Below are positions 6,909-15,744 of a DNA stretch of 33,375 bases, piece by piece. Each line of letters starts with the position of its first letter. Within the stretch, counting starts at the first letter, position 1. The notes beneath the pieces are model-generated. The model searched no databases. It was not told the origin of the DNA and worked only from the letters and a program-made list of their open reading frames with translations. The position numbers were made by a program, and so were the translations under genes. Source of the stretch: an uncultured Brevundimonas sp. (GTDB lineage Bacteria > Pseudomonadota > Alphaproteobacteria > Caulobacterales > Caulobacteraceae); assembly GCF_937870815.1 (NCBI RefSeq), contig NZ_CALMZS010000024.1, positions 1 through 33,375 of the forward strand. Reading direction: 5' to 3'.

Positions 6909-8995
6909 AACCGACCCGCCACAGAGCCCTCGCCGGCGTCCTCGCCGCCGTCCTGCTGGCCCAGGGGCCGCTGGCCGCCGCCCCCGTCCTGGCCCAGTCC
7001 GGCCAGACCCTGAACGTGCAGGGCGCGGACATCCGCGCCTTCATCCAGGACGTGGCCCGGTCGACCGGGCGCACCTTCATCGTCGATCCGGCGGTGACCG
7101 GCACGGTGACGGTGACCAGCGACCGGCCGCTGTCGCGCGCCCAGCTGTTCGAGGTCTTCCTGTCGACCCTGCGCGCCAATGGCCTGGTGGTCACCCCGAC
7201 CGGCTCGGGCGCCTACCGCATCAGCCCGGCCCAGGGGGCCGCCCAGGGCCCGGCCACCGTCGGCGCCGAACGCTTCGCCACCGAGGTCTTCCAGCTGCGC
7301 AATATCGACGCCGCCTCGGCCGCCGAGACCATCCGGCCCCTGGTCGGGCCGCAGGGCCAGGTGCTGCCCAACGCCGGGGCCAACAGCGTCGTGGTCGCCG
7401 ACTTCGTCGACAACCTGGCGCGCATCCGCGCCCTGATCGGCCGCATCGACGTCGACCGCACCGGCTTCGAGGTGGTCACGCTCGAGAATTCCTCGGCCCG
7501 CGAGATCGCCGGCGTGCTGCAGACCGTCCTCGCCCCGCCCGGCGGCCAGCCCGGCCAGGGCATGGTCTCGGTGACCCCGGTCGAGAGTTCGAACTCGGTG
7601 GTGCTGCGCGGCGATCCCTCGGCGATGGCCCGGGTCCGCCCGCTGATCGAGGACCTCGACCGCCGCGCCGAGTCGGCCGACGACGTCAAGGTCATCTTCC
7701 TCGAGCACGCCAACGCCGAACAGCTGCTGCCGGTGCTGCAGCAGATCGTCGGCCAGGCCCCCACGACCGCGGCCGCCGCCGCGGCCGGGCCGCGCGGGGC
7801 CGCGACCGGCGGCCCGGCCCCGGTCGTCGAGGCCGCGTCCGCGCCCGCCGCCGCCGCCGCGGCTCCGGGCCAGCGCGCCACCATCGCCCGCTTCCCCGGC
7901 GCCAACGCCCTGGTCATCTCGGCCTCGGGCGACACCCAGCGCATGCTCGCCGAGGTCATCGGCCAGCTCGACCGGCGCCGCCAGCAGGTGCTGATCGAGG
8001 CCATCGTCGTCGAGCTGTCGGACAACGCCGTGCGCGAGCTGGGCGTGCAATGGCTGCTGGCCGGCGAGGACGGCGATCCGGTCGGCCTGACCAACTATTC
8101 GGACCGCGCCGCCCCCCTGCTTCCGATCGCCGGCGGCGCGGCCGCGGGCCGGCTGGAACCGGACGATCCGCTGCGCGAGCAGCTGCAGAACCTGGCCCTG
8201 AACACCCTGCTCGGGGCCAATGGCTTCGTCGGCGGCGGCGGCGGGCGGATCGGCGACGGCCTGTTCGGCTTCATCATCAACGCCGCCAAGACCGACGACG
8301 GCTCCAACCTGCTGCAGACCCCGTCGCTGATGACCCTCGACAATGAGGAGGCGACCATCCTGGTCGGCCAGGAGGTGCCGATCACCACCGGCGAGGCCCT
8401 GCTGGACGGCAATTCCAATCCGTTCCGCACGACCCAGCGCCAGGACATCGGCGTCAAGCTGATCGTCCGGCCCCAGATCAACGCCGGCGGCTCGATCACC
8501 CTGTTCCTGCGGCAGGAGGTGTCGAGCATCAACGGCGTGCTCTCCAATTCGGCCAGCGACCTGGTGCTGAACAAGCGCGAGCTGGAGACCACCCTGGTGG
8601 TCGACGACGGCGACATCGCCGTGGCCGGCGGCCTGCTGGACCAGAACGACCGGCTGTCGGTCGACAAGGTGCCCGGCCTCGGCGACATTCCCGGCCTCGG
8701 GGCCCTGTTCCGCTCGACCAGCCGCCAGCGCGGGCGGACCAATCTGATGGTCTTCATCCGCCCGACCATCATCCGCTCCCCGGCCGACGCCCAGGCGCTG
8801 AGCGCCGACCGCTGGAGCTATATGCGCCGGCAGCAGATCAACAATGCGCCGGGCGTCGAGCCCAGCCTCGACGAGATGCTGCGCGACTATATGCGCACCC
8901 AGGCCCCGGCCGCCCCCTCGCAGGGGGTCGCGGCGCCGGCGGGCGAGGTGGTGGTCTCGCCGCTGCCGCCGGCGGACCCGTCCCCGGGCGGATGA
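6905..8995 (+). CDS. gspD: Type II secretion outer-membrane secretin GspD
   Basis: GspD forms the multimeric outer-membrane pore of the T2SS. The 696-residue protein has a signal peptide cleaved near PVLAQ (about residue 31) and an N0 domain (LNVQGADIRAFIQDVARSTGRTFIVDP). Repeated N1-N3 ring domains follow, the last interrupted by an Ala/Pro-rich stretch near 285-325. The C-terminal secretin domain holds EVPITTGEAL and the signature VPGLGDIPGLGALFR. Translation starts at TTG 6905, which overlaps the gspC stop as TTGA and has AAGGACAG upstream. No gene for a GspS pilotin is seen nearby. Length and domain order are typical of the family. Confidence 0.95.
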   Translation: MKPTRHRALAGVLAAVLLAQGPLAAAPVLAQSGQTLNVQGADIRAFIQDVARSTGRTFIVDPAVTGTVTVTSDRPLSRAQLFEVFLSTLRANGLVVTPTGSGAYRISPAQGAAQGPATVGAERFATEVFQLRNIDAASAAETIRPLVGPQGQVLPNAGANSVVVADFVDNLARIRALIGRIDVDRTGFEVVTLENSSAREIAGVLQTVLAPPGGQPGQGMVSVTPVESSNSVVLRGDPSAMARVRPLIEDLDRRAESADDVKVIFLEHANAEQLLPVLQQIVGQAPTTAAAAAAGPRGAATGGPAPVVEAASAPAAAAAAPGQRATIARFPGANALVISASGDTQRMLAEVIGQLDRRRQQVLIEAIVVELSDNAVRELGVQWLLAGEDGDPVGLTNYSDRAAPLLPIAGGAAAGRLEPDDPLREQLQNLALNTLLGANGFVGGGGGRIGDGLFGFIINAAKTDDGSNLLQTPSLMTLDNEEATILVGQEVPITTGEALLDGNSNPFRTTQRQDIGVKLIVRPQINAGGSITLFLRQEVSSINGVLSNSASDLVLNKRELETTLVVDDGDIAVAGGLLDQNDRLSVDKVPGLGDIPGLGALFRSTSRQRGRTNLMVFIRPTIIRSPADAQALSADRWSYMRRQQINNAPGVEPSLDEMLRDYMRTQAPAAPSQGVAAPAGEVVVSPLPPADPSPGG

Positions 8996-9002
8996 GGGCG
9001 GC

Positions 9003-10514
9003 ATGATCACCCTGGTCAACCCGACCCTGCCCTACGGCTTCGCCAAGCGGCACGGCGTCATCCTGCTCGAGGCCGGCGACATCGCCCTGGTCGGCCTGCG
9101 CGAGGGGGCCGATCCCGCCGCCCTGGTCGAGACCCGCCGCGCCCTTGGCCGGCCGCTGCGGGTCGAACGGCTGGCCCAGGCCGATTTCGACCGGCGGCTG
9201 TCCCAGGTCTACGCCGGCGACCATCTCAGCGCCGCCGACGGCGATCTCGACATGCCGTCGCGGCTGGACAGCCTGATCGACGACATCCCCGCGGCCGCCG
9301 ACCTGCTCGACACCGCCGACGACGCCCCGGTCATCCGCCTGATCAACGGCATCATCGCCGAGGCCGTCCGCGCCGGGGCCTCCGACATCCATCTGGAGCC
9401 GTTCGAAACCGCCCTGACGGTGCGCATGCGCATCGACGGGGTGCTGCGCGAGGCGCTGGCGCTGAATCCGCGGATCACCCCGCTGCTGGTGTCGCGCATC
9501 AAGGTCATGGCCCGCCTCGACATCGCCGAGAAGCGGGTGCCCCAGGACGGCCGCATTCCGCTGGCCCTGGGCGGCAAGACCCTCGACGTGCGCGTCTCCA
9601 CCCTGCCGTCGCGGGCCGGGGAGCGGGTGGTGCTGCGCATCCTCGACAAGGACCAGGCCGAGCTGCGGCTGGATCAGCTCGGCATGACCGGCGAGACCCT
9701 GGAGGCCTTCCGCGCCGCCCTGCGCGAGCCCAACGGCATCATCCTCGTCACCGGACCGACCGGTTCGGGCAAGACCACCTCCCTCTACGCCGGCCTGTCG
9801 CTGCTCAACGACGCCACCCGCAACATCCTGACCGTCGAGGACCCGGTCGAATACGCCATCGACGGCGTCGGCCAGACCCAGGTCAACACCAAGGTCGGCA
9901 TGACCTTCGCCGCCGGCCTGCGCGCCATCCTGCGCCAGGATCCGGACGTCGTCATGGTCGGCGAGATCCGCGACGTCGAGACGGCCGGCATCGCCGTCCA
10001 GGCCGCGCTGACCGGACATCTGGTGCTGTCGACGGTGCACACCAATGACGCGGCCGGGGCCATCACCCGGCTGCGCGACATGGGCGTCGAACCCTTCCTG
10101 CTGGCCTCGACGCTGCGCCTGATCGTGGCCCAGCGGCTGGTCCGGCGGCTGTGCCCGGCCTGCCGCCAGTCGGAGCCGGCCGATCGCGCCACGGCGCGCC
10201 TGATCGGCGTCAAGCCCGGCCAGCCGGTGTGGCGCGCCCACGGCTGCGACCGCTGCCGCCAGACCGGCTATGTCGGACGGGTCGGCCTCTACGAGGTCAT
10301 CCGCGTCGACGACCGCATCCGGCGCCTGGTGGCGGCCGGGGCCGACGAGGACGCCGTCAACGCCGCGGCCTTCGAGCGTATGGACACCCTGGCCCAGCGG
10401 GCGCGCGCCTTCGTGCTCGCCGGCCTGACCTCGATCGAGGAGGCGGTGCGGGTCACCCGGCAGGACGCCGGGGCGCTGGCGGGCGACGACCCCGCCGCCG
10501 AGGCGGCGGCCTGA
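9003..10514 (+). CDS. gspE: Type II secretion ATPase GspE
   Basis: The cytoplasmic hexameric ATPase that powers pseudopilus assembly. The 503-residue product has an N-terminal GspL-binding region and a Walker A motif GPTGSGKT (251-258). An Asp box around LTVEDPVEY, Walker B-like VVMVGEIRD (316-324) and a His box STVHTND complete the catalytic core. A tetracysteine zinc site lies at C384/C387 and C415/C418. The ATG at 9003 has GAGGGCGG upstream and lies 7 nt after the gspD stop. The frame is open further upstream, but that part is Arg-rich and overlaps the end of gspD. All catalytic motifs look intact. Confidence 0.96.
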   Translation: MITLVNPTLPYGFAKRHGVILLEAGDIALVGLREGADPAALVETRRALGRPLRVERLAQADFDRRLSQVYAGDHLSAADGDLDMPSRLDSLIDDIPAAADLLDTADDAPVIRLINGIIAEAVRAGASDIHLEPFETALTVRMRIDGVLREALALNPRITPLLVSRIKVMARLDIAEKRVPQDGRIPLALGGKTLDVRVSTLPSRAGERVVLRILDKDQAELRLDQLGMTGETLEAFRAALREPNGIILVTGPTGSGKTTSLYAGLSLLNDATRNILTVEDPVEYAIDGVGQTQVNTKVGMTFAAGLRAILRQDPDVVMVGEIRDVETAGIAVQAALTGHLVLSTVHTNDAAGAITRLRDMGVEPFLLASTLRLIVAQRLVRRLCPACRQSEPADRATARLIGVKPGQPVWRAHGCDRCRQTGYVGRVGLYEVIRVDDRIRRLVAAGADEDAVNAAAFERMDTLAQRARAFVLAGLTSIEEAVRVTRQDAGALAGDDPAAEAAA

Positions 10515-11731
10515 TGGCCGCCTTCGACTATGTCGCGGTGGACGCCGGCGGGCGCACGGTGAGCGGCGCCGTGACCGCCGCCGACGAGGCCGCGGCGCGG
10601 GGCCTGCTCGAGCGCCGCAGGCTGATGCCGCTGGAGGTCACGCCCGGGCGCGGCGCGGTCGCCCGGGGCGGACCCGCCCGCCCGGGCCGCGGCGGCCGGC
10701 TCAACGCCCGGACCCTGGCCCTGACCACCCGCCAGCTGTCGACCCTGGTCTCGGTCACCCCGGTCGAGGAGGCGCTGCGCACCATCGCCCTGCAGGCCGA
10801 CCGGCCCGCGGTGCGGCGGGTGCTGGAGGGCGTCCACGCCGGCGTCATGGAGGGCCGCCGGCTGTCCGACGCCATGGCGTTGCAGGGCGAGGCCTTTCCG
10901 CCGCTGTACCGGGCCATGGTCTCCGCCGGCGAGACCTCGGGCGCCCTGGCGCCCATTCTCGAACGGCTCGCCGATGGGCTGGAACGGGACCAGACGGTGC
11001 GCGGCAAGGTGATCACCGCCCTGGTCTATCCGGCCGTGCTGGCCGTGGTCGCCCTCGGCGTCATCGGGGCGCTGATGACCTTTGTCGTGCCCCGGGTGGT
11101 CGACCAGTTCGACAGCATGAACCAGACCCTGCCGCTGCTGACCCGGCTGGTCATCGGCGTCTCCGACCTGATGCGGAACTGGGGCTGGCTGGGCGGCCTC
11201 GCCCTCGCCCTGGCGGTCGCCGCCGGCGTCGTCGCCCTGCGCAATCCGGCGATCCGCCTGCGGGCCGACGCCGCCCTGCTGCGGCTGCCCCTGGTCGGCC
11301 GGCTGATCCGCGACCTGCACGGGGCGCTGATGGCGCGGACCCTGGCCACCATGATCGCCGCCGGCCTGCCGGTGCTGGAGGGCCTGACCATCACCGCCCG
11401 CACCGTCTCCAACCGGGCCCTGCGCGCCGCCACCGCGACCATGGCCGACGCCGTGCGCGAGGGCGGCGGCCTGTCGGCGGCCATGCGCCGCGCCGACGTC
11501 TTCCCGCCGATCCTCGTCTATATGACCGCGTCGGGCGAGAGCAGCGGCCGGCTGGAGCCGATGCTGGAGCGCGCCGCCGACTATCTGGAGCGCGAGTTCT
11601 CGACCTTCACCGCCGTGATGCTGAGCCTGCTCGAGCCGGCCATCATCGTGGTCATGGGCGGCGTGGTCGCGATGATCGTTCTCTCGATCCTGCTGCCCAT
11701 CCTTCAGATCAACACCCTGGCCATGGGGTGA
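10514..11731 (+). CDS. gspF: Type II secretion inner-membrane platform protein GspF
   Basis: The polytopic inner-membrane core of the secretion platform, which couples GspE motion to pseudopilin insertion. The 405-residue protein begins FDYVAVDAGGRTVSG and has two copies of the T2SSF domain (about 70-190 and 270-395). Hydrophobic segments follow each (VYPAVLAVVALGVIGALMTF; a C-terminal one near LLEPAIIVVMGGVVAMIVLSI). The family signatures GETSGALAPILERLAD and GESSGRLEPMLERAAD are both present. Start ATG 10514 overlaps the gspE stop by one base (TGATG), implying coupled translation. Confidence 0.95.
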   Translation: MAAFDYVAVDAGGRTVSGAVTAADEAAARGLLERRRLMPLEVTPGRGAVARGGPARPGRGGRLNARTLALTTRQLSTLVSVTPVEEALRTIALQADRPAVRRVLEGVHAGVMEGRRLSDAMALQGEAFPPLYRAMVSAGETSGALAPILERLADGLERDQTVRGKVITALVYPAVLAVVALGVIGALMTFVVPRVVDQFDSMNQTLPLLTRLVIGVSDLMRNWGWLGGLALALAVAAGVVALRNPAIRLRADAALLRLPLVGRLIRDLHGALMARTLATMIAAGLPVLEGLTITARTVSNRALRAATATMADAVREGGGLSAAMRRADVFPPILVYMTASGESSGRLEPMLERAADYLEREFSTFTAVMLSLLEPAIIVVMGGVVAMIVLSILLPILQINTLAMG

Positions 11732-11743
11732 CGGAGTTGCATC

Positions 11744-12262
11744 ATGCTTTTTGGTCCTGACGCCCGCCGCGCGGCGGCCCGCTTCTTGAGGACGCTGACA
11801 GGCGTTCGCGCTCAAGCAGCGTTGCGCCGCGCGCGACGCGATAGCGCCCCCAACAGAGCCGGCTTCACCCTCGTCGAGCTGATGGTGGTCATCGTCATCA
11901 TCGGCCTGCTGGCCACCGTGGTCGCCATCAACGTCCTGCCCAGCCAGGACCGGGCCATGGTCGGCAAGGCGCGGGCCGACATCTCGGTGCTGGAGCAGGC
12001 CATCGAGACCTACCGGCTCGACAACCTGACCTTCCCCGACGACCTTCAGGCCCTGGTCGCCCCGCCGGCCGGCCTGGCCCGGCCCGAGCGCTACCGCCAG
12101 GGCGGCTACGTCCGTCGCCTGCCCGAGGACCCGTGGGGCAATCCCTATCAGTACCGCCGTCCCAGCGCGCACGGCGGCCAGTTCGACGTCTTCTCGCTCG
12201 GAGCGGACGGCCGGGAAGGGGGCGAGGGCAATGACGCCGACCTCGGCAACTGGCAGACCTGA
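11744..12262 (+). CDS. gspG: Major pseudopilin GspG with unusually long leader
   Basis: The main subunit of the T2SS pseudopilus. The prepilin site is G40/F41 in NRAG-FTLVELMVV, followed by the hydrophobic stem and a calcium-type GspG globular domain (EDPWGNPYQYRRP, FDVFSLGADGREGGEGNDADLGNW). The leader is about 40 residues, far longer than the usual 6-10 or so. The ATG at 11744 has GGAG 8 nt upstream. Leader codons (CTT TTT GGT CCT, TTG AGG, CAA GCA) differ from the rest of the operon, and 11808-11847 matches an intergenic repeat found near ffs. An internal TTG (about 11822) would give a 14-residue leader. Mature GspG looks normal. Confidence 0.93.
   Translation: MLFGPDARRAAARFLRTLTGVRAQAALRRARRDSAPNRAGFTLVELMVVIVIIGLLATVVAINVLPSQDRAMVGKARADISVLEQAIETYRLDNLTFPDDLQALVAPPAGLARPERYRQGGYVRRLPEDPWGNPYQYRRPSAHGGQFDVFSLGADGREGGEGNDADLGNWQT
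11808..11847 (+). repeat. Dispersed 40-bp structured repeat inside the gspG leader
   Basis: The first 14 bases (GCGCTCAAGCAGCG) and last 10 (GCGATAGCGC with one base before) are identical to the copy at 20901-20940, and total length is the same (40 bp). The middle differs but keeps a 4-bp stem around an identical CCGCG loop, with paired changes on both arms. It encodes about residues 22-35 of the GspG leader. It looks like a genome repeat that entered the gene or spread into it. Confidence 0.7.
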
Positions 12263-12698
12263 TCGCCGCCGCCGCGCCGGCTTCACCCTGGTCGAGCTGC
12301 TGATGACGGTGGCCATCATCGGCCTGGCCGCCGGCGCCGTGGTGCTGTCGGTGCCCGATCCGCGGCCGTCGGTCGCCGAGGACGCCGAGCGTTTCGCCGC
12401 CCGCCTGTCGCGGGCCGGCGAGGAGGCGGTGCTGACCAACCGGCCGATCGCGGTCGAGGCGACGGCGGCCGGCTACGGCTTCTCCGCCTTCGACGGGATC
12501 GCGTGGTCGACGCTGGACGAGGGGCCGTTCGGCCCCGCCCGCTGGAACGAGGGCGTGTCGATGTCGCCCGCCGGCCCGGTCCGGGTGGTGTTCGATCCGA
12601 CCGGCGTGGCCGAGCCGGCGACCCTGACCCTGAGTCGTGACGGCCGGGCCGCCCGCATCGACGTCGACGGGGCCGGCGAGGTCACCATCGATGGCTGA
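12231..12698 (+). CDS. gspH: Minor pseudopilin GspH
   Basis: A minor pseudopilin of the pseudopilus tip. The 155-residue product has a basic leader ending RRRRAG (cleavage after residue 17), then FTLVELLMTVAIIGLAAGAVVLS and a GspH-type beta domain (FAARLSRAGEEAVLTNRPIAVEATAAGYGF). Its ATG at 12231 overlaps the 3' end of gspG by 32 bp in another frame, with GAGGG just upstream. Its own end overlaps gspI by 8 bp. Translational coupling is likely. Confidence 0.92.
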   Translation: MTPTSATGRPDRRRRAGFTLVELLMTVAIIGLAAGAVVLSVPDPRPSVAEDAERFAARLSRAGEEAVLTNRPIAVEATAAGYGFSAFDGIAWSTLDEGPFGPARWNEGVSMSPAGPVRVVFDPTGVAEPATLTLSRDGRAARIDVDGAGEVTIDG

Positions 12699-13044
12699 CC
12701 GGTCCGGCTTCACCCTCGTCGAACTGCTGGTCGCCCTGGCCGTGTTCAGCCTCGCCGCCATGGCCCTGCTCAACCTGTCGGGCGAGAACACCCGCTCCGC
12801 GGCCCGGGTCGAGACGCGGACGCTGGGCGGGGTGGTGGCCGAGAACCTGGCCGTCGAGGCGATGATCGCACCGCAGGTCGCCGAGGGCCGGACCTCGGGC
12901 GTGACGCCCCTGGCCGGGCGCCGGTGGCGCTGGACCCGGTCGGTCTCGGGCGTCGACGCCGGCCTGCTGCGCATCGACATCCGCGTCGCCGACGACGAGG
13001 GCCAGGCGGCCGAGCGGGTGCTGTTCCGGGCCCGGGAGTCCTGA
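12691..13044 (+). CDS. gspI: Minor pseudopilin GspI
   Basis: A tip pseudopilin that nucleates the GspI-J-K complex. The 117-residue product has a short leader MADRSG followed by FTLVELLVALAVFSLAAMALLNL and a compact C-terminal domain ending AERVLFRARES. ATG 12691 is preferred over the ATG at 12637 because it places the prepilin site six residues from the start, which is normal. It overlaps gspH by 8 bp. Family membership rests on the N-terminus, size and operon position between H and J. Confidence 0.9.
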   Translation: MADRSGFTLVELLVALAVFSLAAMALLNLSGENTRSAARVETRTLGGVVAENLAVEAMIAPQVAEGRTSGVTPLAGRRWRWTRSVSGVDAGLLRIDIRVADDEGQAAERVLFRARES

Positions 13045-13046
13045 CC

Positions 13047-13655
13047 ATGGCCCCCGACAGCCGCGGCGCGCCCGCCAGGACCGGCTTCACCCTCGTCGAG
13101 GTGCTCGTCGCCCTGCTGATCTTCGCCCTGATCGCGGCCGCGGGCGCGTCGGTGCTGAGCCTGTCGATCGACAACCGTTTCGCCGTCAAGGCGGCCTCCG
13201 ACCGGACCGGCGACCTGCAGCGCATGCGCAGCCTGCTCAAGGCCGACCTGGGACAGGCCAGCGGCCGCCGCTCGCGCGGCCCGACCGGCCGGCCGATGCC
13301 CCAGCCGATGAGCGGCCCGGCCGCCCCCGGCGACCCGGTGCTGGTGCTGACCCGGGCCGGCTGGAGCAATCCCGGCGAACGGCCGCGGCCGTCGCTGCAG
13401 CGGGTCGAATACCGGCTCGTCGGCGACCGCCTCGAGCGGCGCGTCTCCTCCCATCTCGACGGGGCCCGGCCGGGCCCGCCGCAGGTGCTGTATCGCGGCG
13501 TCCGCGACCTCGCCGTGGCCTTCGTCCGGGACGGGCAGGAGGCGCCGGCCTATGTGGTCACCGCCGAACGCCCGCTGCCGGATGCGGTGCGGCTGCGCAT
13601 GACGCTCGACGGCTACGGCCCGGTCGAGCAGCTGTTCCTGGTCGGCGGCGGCTGA
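13047..13655 (+). CDS. gspJ: Minor pseudopilin GspJ
   Basis: A tip pseudopilin that binds GspI and GspK. The 202-residue product has a 13-residue leader ending ARTG, then FTLVEVLVALLIFALIAAAGASVL. The globular domain contains DRTGDLQRMRSLLKADLGQASGR and an LQRVEYRLVGDRLERRV strand pair, characteristic of GspJ. It starts 2 nt after the gspI stop, and its TGA overlaps the ATG of gspK (TGATG). Confidence 0.92.
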   Translation: MAPDSRGAPARTGFTLVEVLVALLIFALIAAAGASVLSLSIDNRFAVKAASDRTGDLQRMRSLLKADLGQASGRRSRGPTGRPMPQPMSGPAAPGDPVLVLTRAGWSNPGERPRPSLQRVEYRLVGDRLERRVSSHLDGARPGPPQVLYRGVRDLAVAFVRDGQEAPAYVVTAERPLPDAVRLRMTLDGYGPVEQLFLVGGG

Positions 13656-14641
13656 TGCGTCCGGGCGCCGGCAACCGCGAGGGCATGGCCCTGCTGACCG
13701 TCCTGCTGCTGGTGGCGGTGATGTCGGTGGTCGCCGTCGCCGTGCTCGACGACGTGCGCTTCTCGGTGCGCCGGACCACCAATGCCGAAATCCAGGCCCA
13801 GGCCCAGTGGTACGCCTCCGGGGCCGAGGCCCTGGCGCGCCGCCAGATCGCCCGGCTGATGGCGGCCGGGCCGGGCCGCACGCCGCTGGAGCCGGAGTGG
13901 AACGGCCGCCGCCTCAGCTTCCCCATCGAGGGCGGCGCGATCAGCGCCGTGGTCGCCGACGGCCAGGCCTGTTTCAACCTCAACAGCCTCGTCGAGGGCG
14001 TCGGCGAGGACCTGCTGGCGCGGCCGCGCGGCGCGGCCCAGTTCCTCGCCCTCGGCCGGGCCGTCGGCGCCCCGGACAGCCGTATGCGCGCCGTGGCCGA
14101 CGCCCTGACCGACTGGCTCGACGCCGACGGGGTGTCGCGGCCGCTCGGGGCCGAGGACGGAGCCTACGCCGGCCTGGCCACACCCTACCGGACCGGCGGG
14201 GTGATGCTGGCCGAGGTCAGCGAGCTGCGCGCCGTCAAGGGCGTCGACCCCGACCTCTATCGCCGGCTGCGGCCGTTCGTCTGCGCCCTGCCGACCAGCC
14301 GGCTGTCGCCCATCAACGTCAACACCCTGACCCCCGCCCAGGCCCCGCTGCTGATGATGCTGACCGACAACGCCCTCGGCCCCGCCAGCGCCCGGGCGGT
14401 GATCGCCCGGCGGCCGCCCGGCGGATGGGCCGACCCCGCCGCCTTCTGGGCCCAGCCGGCCCTCGCCGCCCTGCCGATCCCGGAAGAGGTGCGCGACCAG
14501 GTCACCGTCCTGACCCGCTATTTCGACCTCCGCATCGACGTCGACTACGGCGGCGGCCGCGCCGTCCGCACCGCCCTCCTGCACGCACAGCCCGACGGCG
14601 CCGTGCGCACCGTCATCCAGCGCTGGACCCCCGAAGAATGA
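13655..14641 (+). CDS. gspK: Minor pseudopilin GspK
   Basis: The largest tip pseudopilin, thought to cap the pseudopilus. The 328-residue product has a leader ending NREG (residue 10), then MALLTVLLLVAVMSVVAVAVL. As is typical for GspK, the Glu at position 5 of the mature protein is absent (Thr here). The large domain includes FNLNSLVEG, ADALTDWLDADG and INVNTLTPAQAPLL, the helix-hairpin-helix-like region of the family. It overlaps gspL by four bases (ATGA). Confidence 0.93.
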   Translation: MRPGAGNREGMALLTVLLLVAVMSVVAVAVLDDVRFSVRRTTNAEIQAQAQWYASGAEALARRQIARLMAAGPGRTPLEPEWNGRRLSFPIEGGAISAVVADGQACFNLNSLVEGVGEDLLARPRGAAQFLALGRAVGAPDSRMRAVADALTDWLDADGVSRPLGAEDGAYAGLATPYRTGGVMLAEVSELRAVKGVDPDLYRRLRPFVCALPTSRLSPINVNTLTPAQAPLLMMLTDNALGPASARAVIARRPPGGWADPAAFWAQPALAALPIPEEVRDQVTVLTRYFDLRIDVDYGGGRAVRTALLHAQPDGAVRTVIQRWTPEE

Positions 14642-15744
14642 AACCGACACGCCTCGTCCTGCTTCCGACCCTGGCCGGCCAGCCGGCGCCGTTCATGATC
14701 GTCGCCCCGGACGGCGGCGTGCTGGAGCGCGGCGTGCTGACCCCGGAGGCGGTCGAGCGGCCCGAGCCGATGCGCACCGTCGTCATCTGCCCCGGCGCCG
14801 ACGTCTCGGTCCGCTGGCTCGACCTGCCGCCGGGCGGGGCCGCCCAGCTGCGCGCCGCGGCCGCCTGGCGGCTGCGCGAGGACCTGGCCGCGGCGCCGGA
14901 CCGGCTGGCGACCGTGGTCGGCCCGCCGGCCGGTCCGGACCAGCCGCGTCTGGTGGCGGTGGTCGGCCAGGGCCTGCTCGAGGCCTGGTCGGACTATCTC
15001 GAGGTCCTCGGGGTCCGCGCCGACGTCATCGCCCCCGACATGCTGACCCTCGCCGAGCCCGAGGACGACGACACCGTGCTGGCGGTGAGCTTCGGCGAGA
15101 ACGTGGCCCTGCGCGGCCGCCGCTTCGCCGCCACGGTGCAGCCCGACCTCGTCGAATTGGTCGCCGCCGGGCGTCGGGTGGTCCCGCTCGAGGATCCCCG
15201 CGCCGTCGAGCGGGCGCTGGCCGCGGCGGCCCTGGCCCCGGCCATCAACCTGCTCGACGGCGGCGCCCGCGCCGGGGCCGGGGGGCGGGTCGGCTGGCGG
15301 CGAGCGGCCGGACTCGCCGCCGCCGTGCTGGTCTCGCCCCTGCTGGTGACCGCGGCCGGGGCGGCCCGCGACGACCTCGCCGCCCGCCGGCTCGAGGACG
15401 AGGCGGTCGCGGCCATCGCCGCCGCCGCGCCGGACCTGGCCCGGACGGCCGATCCCGTCGCCGCCCTGCGCCGCCGGGCCGCCTCGGCCCCGCCCCCGGG
15501 CGGGATCACGGCCGCGGTCGCCGCCCTGTTCGGGGCCGTCGAGTCGGTCGAGGGAGCCGAGCTGGACATGCTCGCCGCCGATCCGGACGAGGGTCTCAAG
15601 GCCACCCTCAGCCACCCCGCCTATTCGGACATGGAGCAGATCAGCCGCCGGATGGCCGCGGCCGGCATGACGGTCGTCGAAACGGCGACGCTCGACGACG
15701 GCGGCCGCGTGGTCAGCGACATCAGCATCGGAGCCCGCCCGTGA
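14638..15744 (+). CDS. gspL: Type II secretion inner-membrane protein GspL
   Basis: A bitopic protein that recruits GspE to the inner membrane and contacts GspM. The 368-residue product has a cytoplasmic actin-like domain (1-215, with VVICPGADVSVRWLDLPPGG and an AAAAWRLREDLA helix typical of GspL), one transmembrane helix at about 222-242, and a periplasmic ferredoxin-like domain. ATG 14638 overlaps the gspK stop and its own TGA overlaps the GTG of gspM. Sequence is Ala-rich, but the domain plan fits. Confidence 0.88.
   Translation: MKPTRLVLLPTLAGQPAPFMIVAPDGGVLERGVLTPEAVERPEPMRTVVICPGADVSVRWLDLPPGGAAQLRAAAAWRLREDLAAAPDRLATVVGPPAGPDQPRLVAVVGQGLLEAWSDYLEVLGVRADVIAPDMLTLAEPEDDDTVLAVSFGENVALRGRRFAATVQPDLVELVAAGRRVVPLEDPRAVERALAAAALAPAINLLDGGARAGAGGRVGWRRAAGLAAAVLVSPLLVTAAGAARDDLAARRLEDEAVAAIAAAAPDLARTADPVAALRRRAASAPPPGGITAAVAALFGAVESVEGAELDMLAADPDEGLKATLSHPAYSDMEQISRRMAAAGMTVVETATLDDGGRVVSDISIGARP

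Noticed and set aside
6467-9019. Long minus-strand frame opposite gspC-gspD (and similar ones opposite gspE-gspG, the aminopeptidase and others)
   Set aside because: Shadows of real genes; repetitive Gly/Asp/Arg/Ala composition and no motifs.
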